This document shows positions 7,106-14,145 of a stretch of 14,702 nt of DNA, one piece after another. The notes under the pieces are model-generated. The model saw only the letters and a program-made list of their open reading frames with translations, was not told the origin of the DNA and made no database searches. The first letter of the stretch is position 1, and the number at the start of each line of letters is the position of its first letter. This stretch comes from CAYUYV01 sp964474635 (lineage in GTDB: Bacteria > Pseudomonadota > Alphaproteobacteria > JAJFIK01): contig CAYYTT010000099.1 in assembly GCA_964474635.1 (NCBI GenBank), positions 1 to 14,702 of the forward strand. The letters are read 5' to 3'. The translations under genes were made by a program, and so were the position numbers.

Positions 7106-7650
7106 GGGTGTCCTCCCCCGTTTTCTGACTTAAAAATCCAAAATCTCAGCGTGGCCCGAGGGTAACGCCCCTCGGCAACTTTGCAAATCAAGTTGGATCG
7201 CCGTTTTGTACCGGAAATCCTCATCGACGGCCGCATACGCCATTATAAAGAGGACCAGAGCGGCACAGCCGGCCCCCGTAACGCGATCGATTTTGCCGGG
7301 GCAAAGGCCCTTGCGGGATTTACACGAAACCAGACAAATTGCGGTTTACCCCTCGATCATCCTTCGATGAAAACGAGGACACCCTCCTCCGTTTTCATCG
7401 GATGGTGGGGGCTTGTTTTGCGCGCCACTGGTGAGGACCCCAAACGTCGCGGACGCACCGTCAATAATGGAGGTCTTGTAGTGTTCTGGTGTGAAGTATA
7501 AGCCCTCGCCATCGGTTACCATGTACGCGGCGCGCCCATATCGGCCCTTTTGGAGCGCTCCGCGAGGGCGGCGCAGAAGCGCCGGGCCGTGGTCACAGCC
7601 TGTGTACGTGACCCAACTGAATCGGAAAATGCTCAAAAGAGTGCGGCCCA
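7106..7650. other. Divergent intergenic region with several dyads, no convincing gene
   Basis: 545 bp between the S41 peptidase and the GNAT gene. It holds, left to right: hairpin 7156-7175 and dyad 7176-7195 in the peptidase leader; a TATAAT on the minus strand (7242-7247) without a good -35; a strong inverted repeat at 7365-7400; and a set of hairpins at 7502-7613 before the GNAT gene. A 58-codon frame on the minus strand (7346-7522) has no ribosome site. I see no known riboswitch, tRNA or mobile-element end. Confidence 0.55.
7365..7400. repeat. Inverted repeat, 11-bp perfect arms, extendable to 14 bp
   Basis: CGATGAAAACG (7365-7375) and CGTTTTCATCG (7390-7400) are perfect complements. Allowing one bulged C (7389), AGG (7376-7378) pairs with CCT (7386-7388), leaving a 7-nt loop. 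The arms are not GC-only, so chance is unlikely in such a short region. No T-tract follows on either strand, so a regulator site or RNA hairpin is more likely than a terminator. Confidence 0.7.
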
Positions 7651-8130
7651 ATGCCTGACGGTTCTACCGCGCCCACCATCATTGCCGCGCATACGAACGA
7701 GGATCTCGCCGCCGCGCGCGCCTTGTTTGCGGCCTATGTGGCGTGGCTGGGTGTGGATTTGAGTTTTCAGGGCGTTGATGAAGAACTGGCCCGGTTCCCC
7801 GCCGGTTATGACGTCGTGCTGCTGGCGCGCATGGATGGGGCCGCCGCCGGCGCCGTGGCGCTGCGCCCGCTGGAACCGGGGATCTGCGAAATGAAACGCC
7901 TTTTCGTGCCTGAGGCCTTTCGCGGTCACGGCCTTGGACGCTTGCTCAGCCTGCGGCTCTTTGAGGAGGCCCGTGCGCGCGGCTACACACACATGCGCCT
8001 CGACACGCTTGAACGCCTGCGTCCGGCGCTCGCGCTTTATCGGGCGCTCGGGTTTGCCGAGTGCCCGCCCTATTACGAAAATCCGCTCAGCGGCGTGATC
8101 TATCTGGAAAAGGCGTTCATTCAGGCCTGA
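7651..8130 (+). CDS. GNAT family N-acetyltransferase
   Basis: 159 residues, one GNAT domain, the usual size for a stand-alone member. Motif A is clear: EMKRLFVPEAFRGHGLG, with the acetyl-CoA-binding RGHGLG at residues 91-96. The C-terminal ALYRALGF segment and YLEKAF end are also typical. Such proteins move an acetyl group from acetyl-CoA to an amine; the acceptor cannot be read from the sequence. It is unrelated in position to the GNAT domain of Ngg and is transcribed toward the NAGGN operon. The ATG at 7651 has only a weak AAGAG upstream, but no better start is seen. Its last 10 bp overlap the last 10 bp of the convergent M42 peptidase gene. Confidence 0.85.
   Translation: MPDGSTAPTIIAAHTNEDLAAARALFAAYVAWLGVDLSFQGVDEELARFPAGYDVVLLARMDGAAAGAVALRPLEPGICEMKRLFVPEAFRGHGLGRLLSLRLFEEARARGYTHMRLDTLERLRPALALYRALGFAECPPYYENPLSGVIYLEKAFIQA
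8121..8130. other. 10-bp palindrome holding the stop codons of two convergent genes
   Basis: TCAGGCCTGA is its own reverse complement. Its right end is the TGA of the GNAT gene (8128-8130) and its left end is the TGA of the M42 peptidase gene (8121-8123) on the other strand. No intrinsic terminator is visible next to it, so the two transcripts should overlap. Confidence 0.9.
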
Positions 8131-9242
8131 GGGCCAGGTTGCTCCGGGAACCCCTTGATGGAGCCAAGATCCACCCTGTCGCGCGTGACCGCCGGCGGCG
8201 ATTGCACATAGAGCGTGATCAGACGGGCCAGGTTCTCCAGCGCATGGACATTGGTGCGCTCATAGCCGTGGCTCGCATCGATCCCAAAGGTCAGCAGCGC
8301 CGTGCGAATGTCGTTGCCCGCCTCCAGCGCCGAGGCCGCATCGGCGCGGTAGTAGCGAAAGACATCGCGCTGGTGGGGCACACCGTGGTCCTTAGCCAGT
8401 TTCAACAGAAGATGGGTCAAGTGATAATCGAACGGGCCCGTCATATCGCCCATGGCCACCGTCACACCGAACTCGGAGGAGTTTTGTTCCGGCGCGACCG
8501 TGCCGTTATCGATGGCCACCATTTCCGCCACATCGCCATGGAGAACCGCCGAGGCGCCCACCCCGACTTCTTCGGAAATCGTGAACAGGAAGTGGCAGTC
8601 CACGGGCAGGACCGGCTTTTCCTTCAAAATCGCATCGAGCGCGGTCATCATGGCGGCCACGCCGGCCTTGTCGTCAAGGTGACGCGACACGATGAAGCCG
8701 TGATCGGTCAACTCCGGTGCCGGATCAATGGACACGATGTCACCGACGCTGATGCCCACGCCCTCCAAATCCTGCCGATTGGCCACGGGCGCATCGACCC
8801 GCAGCTCCACATAGGGCCAACCGGTCGGCTGGGTATCGATGGCTTCATTGTAGGTGTGCCCGGAGGCCAGAAGCGGCAGGATCGAGCCGCGCAGTGTTCC
8901 GTTATCGGAGAAAATCGTCGCCCGCGCACCCTCCGCGAAGCGCGCCGACCAGTGGCCAATGGGCACCAGTTCCAGGCGGCCATTGTCCTTAAGCGCTTTG
9001 ACTTGGGCCCCCAGCGTGTCCACATGGGCCACGACGGCGCGGTCCGGGCTGCGCTGGCGGCCCTCCAGATTGACGCGGATCGCGCCGCGCCGCGTCAGCT
9101 CATAATCGGCCCCCCGCGCGGACAGCCAATCGGCCACGTCATGCACGATGGTGTCCGTGTATCCAACGGGGCTGGGCGTTTCCAAGAGCCGCATCAGCAG
9201 CGCCACCATGGCCTGCGTGTCGATGTTCAAAGGCGCGATCAT
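8121..9242 (-). CDS. NAGGN-system M42 family peptidase
   Basis: 373 residues, cytoplasmic, matching the M42-family hydrolase always linked to NAGGN synthesis genes (the third member of the 'trio'). Co-catalytic metal ligands can be placed: His73 and Asp75 in AHVD, Asp190 in RHLDD, Glu224-Glu225 in ISEEVG, Asp245 in AIDNG and His333 in NVHALEN. M42 enzymes are dinuclear-metal aminopeptidases. Here the likely substrate is NAGGN or a related dipeptide, which would make it a turnover or quality-control enzyme, but that is inference from context. The ATG overlaps the ngg stop as ATGA, with a strong GGAGGAG site just upstream, so translation is coupled. It is the last gene of the operon. Confidence 0.88.
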   Translation of the reverse strand: MIAPLNIDTQAMVALLMRLLETPSPVGYTDTIVHDVADWLSARGADYELTRRGAIRVNLEGRQRSPDRAVVAHVDTLGAQVKALKDNGRLELVPIGHWSARFAEGARATIFSDNGTLRGSILPLLASGHTYNEAIDTQPTGWPYVELRVDAPVANRQDLEGVGISVGDIVSIDPAPELTDHGFIVSRHLDDKAGVAAMMTALDAILKEKPVLPVDCHFLFTISEEVGVGASAVLHGDVAEMVAIDNGTVAPEQNSSEFGVTVAMGDMTGPFDYHLTHLLLKLAKDHGVPHQRDVFRYYRADAASALEAGNDIRTALLTFGIDASHGYERTNVHALENLARLITLYVQSPPAVTRDRVDLGSIKGFPEQPGPQA

Positions 9243-11035
9243 TGGGCTCCTCCCCCCGGTCCGCCGTGGGACCCGTTTCCCAGAAGGGTTTGCGGAAACA
9301 ACAGATCCACGAACCGGGCCGCCGTCGGCTGCGGTTCGTGGTTCGCCAGACCCGGCCGTTCATTGGCCTCGATAATCACATAGTCCGGCTTAGCGATATC
9401 AGGAACCAGAAAGTCAAGACCCACCACGGGAATGTCCAATACGGCGGCGGCCTGGACGGCGGCGCTGCGCAAGTCTTCGTGGATCTGTCCGGTCACGTCG
9501 TGGATTGTCCCGCCGGTATGCAGATTGGCGGTCTTGCGGACAAACAGTTCCTCGCCTTCCGGGAGAACCATGTCCATGCTTGCCCCGTTTGACAGGACGC
9601 ATCGCTCCGTTTCCGCATCGAGCGGAATGGCGCTTTCGCCGCCCGTCACGGCCTTGCGCCGCCGGGATTGAAGCTCAATGAGTTCACGCACGGAGCGTTT
9701 GCCGTCACCGATAACGCCCGCCGGTCGGCGGATCGCGGCCGCAACCACAGCCCGGCCGATCACGATAACGCGCAGATCCTGCCCCTCACAGAATTCCTCA
9801 ATCAGCACACGATCACAAATCTGCTCTGCCTTTTCGATGGCCTTCGCGAGATCTTCCGGATCCGACAAATCCACCGTGATGCCGGCGCCCTGCTCGCCGC
9901 GGGCGGGTTTGACCACCACCCGTCCGCAGTCTTCCATGAAGGCCCGATCGCGATCGATGTCACCGGCCTGGCGTTGACGCGGCACCCGAAGGCCCGCGCG
10001 GTGCAGAAGACGCCGGGTGAGGGATTTGTCGTCGCAGCGCTGCAACGCGACCGCAGACGTCAAATCGGACAGGGACTCCCGGCAGGTGACCCGCCGGCCA
10101 CCATGGCTCAGCGTGAACAGATTCGCGTCCTCATCTTCGATCTCCACCGCGATACCGCGCCGGCAGGCTTCATTGATGATAATCTGCGCATAGGGATTAA
10201 GGCGCGCGGCCGGGCGGCGGGCGGCATAAAGAGGTTCATTCACGGGATTTTTGCACTTCAGGGTGAAAGTCTGGATGCGTTGAAAACCGAGCTTTTCATA
10301 CAGCGCAATGGCCGCCGTGTTGTCATGCATCACGCTTAGATCGAGATGAAAACGGCCGCGATCCTGCAATGCGTACGCAAGGCTCAGGACAAGGGCACGG
10401 CCGATGGCAGGATAATGGGCCTGCGGATCGACGGCGAGCCCCCAAAGGCTGGACCCTCCGCTTGGATCGTTAAAGGCCGTCACGTGATCAACACCCATGA
10501 CGCTGCCGAGGATCTGGCCCGTGTGTTCATCCACTGCCGCCAGCCACACCAGGCGCGCGGATTCCTGGTGGCGCTGGATAAAGTCCGCTGGCAGAAGAAC
10601 CATTTTATGGTGTGCGTAGATCCGATTAATGTCCGTCGTATCGTCCCGACTTTTGGCCTGACGGATGGTCACACCGCGAGGCAGGCTGGCTTCGGCCTTG
10701 GCACGCAGCGGCATGCCGCCCAGGTCCAGGCGATAGGTGTGGGACGGATCGAGAAAGATGTGCTGGGGGGCCTTCGCGAGCGCCACATGGGGATCGTCGA
10801 CATAGATCGCAATGTCGCGCTCGTCATCGGCCTCCTGACGCAGAACGTCAACAAGCCGGCTGACCGACCCAAAGGTGTTGCCGAAAATCAGACGGCCCCA
10901 CCCCACGTCAAGGGTGACCTCCGGATCGGCGCCGTGGAAATCGGCCAGCCCCGGAATGACCGGATAGGACACCGGGTCAACGCCGGTGGACGCGCCGGGG
11001 CTTAAGGGAACGGGCTCTCCATTACGAGATGTCAT
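9239..11035 (-). CDS. ngg: N-acetylglutaminylglutamine synthetase (GNAT plus ATP-grasp fusion)
   Basis: 598 residues from the ATG at 11035. An N-terminal region of about 120 residues leads into a GNAT domain (about 122-260; LWGLAVDPQAHYPAIGRALV and NTAAIALYEKLGF). A cyanophycin-synthetase-like ATP-grasp domain follows (about 330-580), with VVKPARGEQGAGI (374-386), LIEEF, and the metal-binding EANERPG (556-562). In Sinorhizobium and Pseudomonas, Ngg makes N-acetylglutaminylglutamine from two glutamines, acetyl-CoA and ATP; AsnO then amidates it. The frame extends upstream to 11086 inside asnO. I chose ATG 11035 because it gives a 14-bp overlap with the asnO end, fits coupled translation, and the extra residues look unlike the family. 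Its own ribosome site is weak. The product is an osmoprotectant made under salt stress. Confidence 0.9.
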   Translation of the reverse strand: MTSRNGEPVPLSPGASTGVDPVSYPVIPGLADFHGADPEVTLDVGWGRLIFGNTFGSVSRLVDVLRQEADDERDIAIYVDDPHVALAKAPQHIFLDPSHTYRLDLGGMPLRAKAEASLPRGVTIRQAKSRDDTTDINRIYAHHKMVLLPADFIQRHQESARLVWLAAVDEHTGQILGSVMGVDHVTAFNDPSGGSSLWGLAVDPQAHYPAIGRALVLSLAYALQDRGRFHLDLSVMHDNTAAIALYEKLGFQRIQTFTLKCKNPVNEPLYAARRPAARLNPYAQIIINEACRRGIAVEIEDEDANLFTLSHGGRRVTCRESLSDLTSAVALQRCDDKSLTRRLLHRAGLRVPRQRQAGDIDRDRAFMEDCGRVVVKPARGEQGAGITVDLSDPEDLAKAIEKAEQICDRVLIEEFCEGQDLRVIVIGRAVVAAAIRRPAGVIGDGKRSVRELIELQSRRRKAVTGGESAIPLDAETERCVLSNGASMDMVLPEGEELFVRKTANLHTGGTIHDVTGQIHEDLRSAAVQAAAVLDIPVVGLDFLVPDIAKPDYVIIEANERPGLANHEPQPTAARFVDLLFPQTLLGNGSHGGPGGGAQ

Positions 11036-12815
11036 GGGTCTGCATCCACAGTTCCAGAAGGGCAATCTGCCAGAGCTTGGAGCCATTCAGGGGTGTGATG
11101 TGCTCTGACGGGTTCTGCAGCAGCATGTCCACATAGTCCCGGCGGAAAACACCGCGATTGCGTGCCGAAGAGGCACCAAGCACGTCGCGGGCGAAAGTCA
11201 ACACATCGCCTTCGATGTATTTTAGGGCCGGCACCGGAAAATACCCCTTCGGACGATCAATCACCGCCGAGGGGATGACCCGCCGTCCGGCATCTTTCAG
11301 GATGCCCTTGCCCTCCTGGGCGAGCTTCAGGTGGGACGGGATCCGGGCGGCGAGTTCCACCACTTCGTGATCGAGGAACGGAACACGCGCTTCAAGCCCC
11401 CACGCCATGGTCATGTTGTCCACGCGCTTTACCGGATCGTCGACGAGCATAATCTGCTGGTCAAGGCGCAGGGCCTTGTCCACTGGGTCTTCTGCCCCCG
11501 GACGGCCGAATGCCTCTTCAATGAATGCGGCCGCATGGTCGGTGCCCACATGGGCCGGCTCTACGGCCCGCTTGTAGTCCCCGTGGTCGCGGTCCCGGAA
11601 GGCCGCCGAATAGGCCGCGACCGGATCGGAGGTGCCCGCAAGGGGGGGATACCAGTGATACCCACCGAAGATTTCATCCGCACCCTGCCCGGATTGCACC
11701 ACCTTCACATGTTGGGAAACCTTCTGGGACAGGAGGAAGAACCCAATGGCATCGTGGCTGACCATGGGCTCGGCCATGGCCGCGACGCAGTCGGGCAGGC
11801 TGGGCAGCAGCCGCTCCCGACTGTCCACATGGATTTTGTGGTGCTCGGTCGCGTAGTGGTTTGCGATCAGGTCGGAGTATTTGAACTCGTCGCCGACTTC
11901 TCCGCCAACGCTTTCAAAACCGACCGAAAACGTGTTGAGCCCCCGCTGCCCCTCTTCCGAAAGCAGCCCCACGATGAGACTGGAATCGAGCCCGCCGGAC
12001 AGAAGAACGCCCACAGGCACATCCGCCACGAGGCGGCGGCGCACGGCGCGGCGCAAGACTTCCAGGAGCAGATCTTCCCATTCCCCCCTCGAGCGTCTCT
12101 CATCACCCGCCTGCGGTCCGAAGGTCACGTCCCAATAGCGGTGCTCGCGGCGCCGGCCATCGGGTTCGATTTCAAGGATCGTCGCAGGCGCCAATTTGCG
12201 CACGCCGCGCAGGATCGTGTGCGGTGCCGGCACGACGGAGTGGAACGCCATATAGTAATTGAGCGCCACCGGATCGATGCTGGTGTCAATGCCGCCGCCC
12301 TTGACAAGGGCCGGAAGGGAGGACGCGAAACGCAGCCCACCGGGCGCGTGCGCCAAATAGAGCGGTTTGATCCCCAAACGATCCCGAACCAAAGTCAGCC
12401 GTCCGCTGTCGCGCTCCGCGATGGCGAAGGCGAACATGCCCTGCAGCCGCGAAACGCAAGCGGGTCCCCAGGCATGGAAGGCTTTCAGGATCACTTCCGT
12501 GTCGCTGGTGGAAAAGAAATTGTAACCTTGTTGCTCAAGCTGCGTACGGAGAATTTTATAATTATAAATGCAGCCATTGAACGCGATGGTCAGGCCGAGT
12601 GCCGGATCGGTCATGGGCTGGGACCCGCGATCCGACAGGTCGATGATTTTCAGCCGGCGGTGGGCAAATGTGATGGGCCCCGCACCCCAGATACCGGCCC
12701 CATCCGGCCCCCGGGGCGCCATCGCGTCGGCAACGCGGTGCATGGCCTGCCATGGGGCCTCACCGGGCACAAATCCCTTGTTGTTCCAGACAATTTCACC
12801 AGCTATACCACACAT
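11022..12815 (-). CDS. asnO: Asparagine-synthetase-like amidotransferase of NAGGN synthesis
   Basis: 597 residues. It starts MCGIAGE, so Cys2 is the class II glutaminase nucleophile after Met removal; this fixes the start at 12815, although the frame is open to 12890. Glutaminase motifs: RGPDG (35-39), HRRL (52-55), FNGCIYNY (79-86) and SDTE (104-107). The position after NG, Glu in E. coli AsnB, is Cys82 here. The synthetase half has the PP-loop SGGLDSS (273-279), GADEIFGGY and LEARVPFLD. AsnB-type enzymes adenylate a carboxylate and transfer ammonia from glutamine. In this trio the acceptor is the terminal carboxylate of N-acetylglutaminylglutamine, giving the amide. It is the first gene of the operon and overlaps ngg by 14 bp. 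GGAAAGAG lies just upstream of the ATG. Osmotic induction is known for the family; here only a candidate promoter is visible. Confidence 0.92.
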   Translation of the reverse strand: MCGIAGEIVWNNKGFVPGEAPWQAMHRVADAMAPRGPDGAGIWGAGPITFAHRRLKIIDLSDRGSQPMTDPALGLTIAFNGCIYNYKILRTQLEQQGYNFFSTSDTEVILKAFHAWGPACVSRLQGMFAFAIAERDSGRLTLVRDRLGIKPLYLAHAPGGLRFASSLPALVKGGGIDTSIDPVALNYYMAFHSVVPAPHTILRGVRKLAPATILEIEPDGRRREHRYWDVTFGPQAGDERRSRGEWEDLLLEVLRRAVRRRLVADVPVGVLLSGGLDSSLIVGLLSEEGQRGLNTFSVGFESVGGEVGDEFKYSDLIANHYATEHHKIHVDSRERLLPSLPDCVAAMAEPMVSHDAIGFFLLSQKVSQHVKVVQSGQGADEIFGGYHWYPPLAGTSDPVAAYSAAFRDRDHGDYKRAVEPAHVGTDHAAAFIEEAFGRPGAEDPVDKALRLDQQIMLVDDPVKRVDNMTMAWGLEARVPFLDHEVVELAARIPSHLKLAQEGKGILKDAGRRVIPSAVIDRPKGYFPVPALKYIEGDVLTFARDVLGASSARNRGVFRRDYVDMLLQNPSEHITPLNGSKLWQIALLELWMQTHDIS

Positions 12816-12849
12816 TGCTCTTTCCACGAACAATTGACCATTGCCCTTA

Positions 12850-12877
12850 AACCTATCCGATTGTGGGCTTGTTTCAA
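12850..12877 (-). promoter_or_regulatory. Candidate promoter of the NAGGN operon
   Basis: On the minus strand TTGAAA (12872-12877, 5 of 6 to TTGACA) is followed after 16 bp by TAGGTT (12850-12855, 3 of 6 to TATAAT). Transcription would begin near 12843, about 28 nt before the asnO ATG. The good -35 with a poor -10 would fit an activated or stress-responsive promoter, but the match is modest. Confidence 0.35.
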
Positions 12878-12900
12878 GGGTGGCGGGCAATCTTGCTGAT

Positions 12901-12924
12901 GAACCCCGCAGATTTTCCGGGTTC
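12901..12924. repeat. Short inverted repeat upstream of asnO
   Basis: GAACCC (12901-12906) and GGGTTC (12919-12924) flank a 12-nt spacer, about 25 bp upstream of the candidate -35 box. The position would suit an activator site. There is no T-tract beside it, so it is not a clear terminator for the upstream valine genes. Confidence 0.3.
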
Positions 12925-13008
12925 GGGCCAAGCGGACATGTTCCACATCAACGAAAAAATTTTTATACGGATAAACATGATCGGCCGCTGCTGTCCGGCG
13001 GGCATGGT

Positions 13009-14082
13009 TCAGGCCGTTTCGGCGCGCCACTCCGCGTCGCCCAGATCGGTGAAATAGGCCGCAATGTCCCGATCATCGACCCCGTCGATCTCGGATGGTT
13101 GCCACTGGGGAGCGTTGTCCTTGTCGATGATCACGGCACGCACGCCTTCGTAAAAGTCATGAGCCCCCATGATCCGCGACACAAGACGGTACTCCATGGC
13201 CAGGCACTGGACCATGGTGAGATTCGCCCCCTCCGCCAGCTGACGAAAGGCGAGCTTCAAAGACGTAGGCGATTTGCCTTGAAGGATCTGCAGCTGCTTT
13301 GCGGCCCAATCGCCCCCATCGGCGCGCAGGGCCCCGGCAACCCCTTCAACGCTGTCGGCGGCGAACAAGCGGTCGATTTCAGGCCGGACGCTTGCCAGGG
13401 GCGCGGTGCCTGGATCCTCGGCGTGCCCTTTCAAGATTTCATCGACCTTACCTTTCGCCCCGCGGGCGAGGTCGGCATTCGCCAGATCCGCCAGCACGGC
13501 CTCAATGCGTTCGGCGGTCATGAAATGGGTGCCGATGCCCGCGTAAAGGCAGTCGGCCGCCTTCAGCCGCGCTCCGGTCAGGGCCATGAACATGCCGAGC
13601 CGCCCGGGCAGTCGGGGCAGGAAGTAACTGCCGCCCACATCCGGGATGAGACCGATCCCCGTCTCGGGCATGGCGAAACTGGTGCGGTCCGTCACGACAC
13701 GGAAAGCCCCGTGCACGGACACCCCAACGCCGCCGCCCATGGTGATCCCGTCCATGAATGCGATGTAGGGCTTGGGAAAATCATGGACGGCAAGATCGGC
13801 GCGGTACTCCTGGGCAAAGAAATCAAGGGCGTAGGGCGTGCCTTCCTTGCCGGAATCATGCAGTGCGCGGATGTCTCCGCCGGCGCAGAAGCCCTTCTCG
13901 CCCGCCCCCAGAATGGCGACGGCCTGGATGGCCGGATTGCCGGCCCAGGCCCGCAAGGTCGGCTCCATGATCTCCACCATGGGCAGGGTAAGGGCATTGA
14001 GCGCCTTGGGGCGGTTCAGAGTGATGATCCCGAGCCCGCCCCGGGTCTCGAACACGATCTCATCCGTGGGCAAAGCGGTCAT
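13009..14082 (-). CDS. 3-hydroxyisobutyryl-CoA hydrolase (enoyl-CoA hydratase/isomerase family)
   Basis: 357 residues of the crotonase fold, a normal length for HIBYL-CoA hydrolase, which releases 3-hydroxyisobutyrate from its CoA ester in valine breakdown. The oxyanion-hole segments are GFCAGGDIR (64-72) and GITMGGGVG (112-120). MPETGIGLIPDVGGSYF (138-154) carries Glu140 and Asp148, spaced like the catalytic pair in human HIBCH. The C-terminal EGVRAVIIDKDNAPQWQP (312-329) is a hallmark of the hydrolase rather than of true enoyl-CoA hydratases. A GGAGC site lies 6 nt before the ATG at 14082. It follows the acyl-CoA dehydrogenase gene by 63 bp with no terminator between, so they are probably one transcript. 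Confidence 0.92.
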   Translation of the reverse strand: MTALPTDEIVFETRGGLGIITLNRPKALNALTLPMVEIMEPTLRAWAGNPAIQAVAILGAGEKGFCAGGDIRALHDSGKEGTPYALDFFAQEYRADLAVHDFPKPYIAFMDGITMGGGVGVSVHGAFRVVTDRTSFAMPETGIGLIPDVGGSYFLPRLPGRLGMFMALTGARLKAADCLYAGIGTHFMTAERIEAVLADLANADLARGAKGKVDEILKGHAEDPGTAPLASVRPEIDRLFAADSVEGVAGALRADGGDWAAKQLQILQGKSPTSLKLAFRQLAEGANLTMVQCLAMEYRLVSRIMGAHDFYEGVRAVIIDKDNAPQWQPSEIDGVDDRDIAAYFTDLGDAEWRAETA

Positions 14083-14145
14083 GGGAAAGCTCCAACATGA
14101 AAGATCCTTGCGGGACGCGCGGCGGCCTGAGAGGGCAAAGCCCGT

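Noticed and set aside
7242..7247. Perfect TATAAT on the minus strand upstream of the peptidase
   Set aside because: No acceptable -35 box at 16-18 bp, and it lies about 140 bp from the start codon; not enough to call a promoter.
7346..7522. 58-codon minus-strand frame starting MVTDGEGLYF
   Set aside because: No ribosome site before the ATG, no recognisable family, and it runs through the strong inverted repeat at 7365-7400.
8081..8091. CCGC/GCGG hairpin near the end of the GNAT gene as a terminator
   Set aside because: It lies inside the coding region, has a 4-bp stem, and no T-run follows.
11331..12899. 522-codon plus-strand frame opposite asnO, and similar ones at 8061-9383, 12841-14100 and 2256-3620 (minus)
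   Set aside because: All mirror convincing genes and lack ribosome sites and family motifs; they arise from GC-rich codon use.
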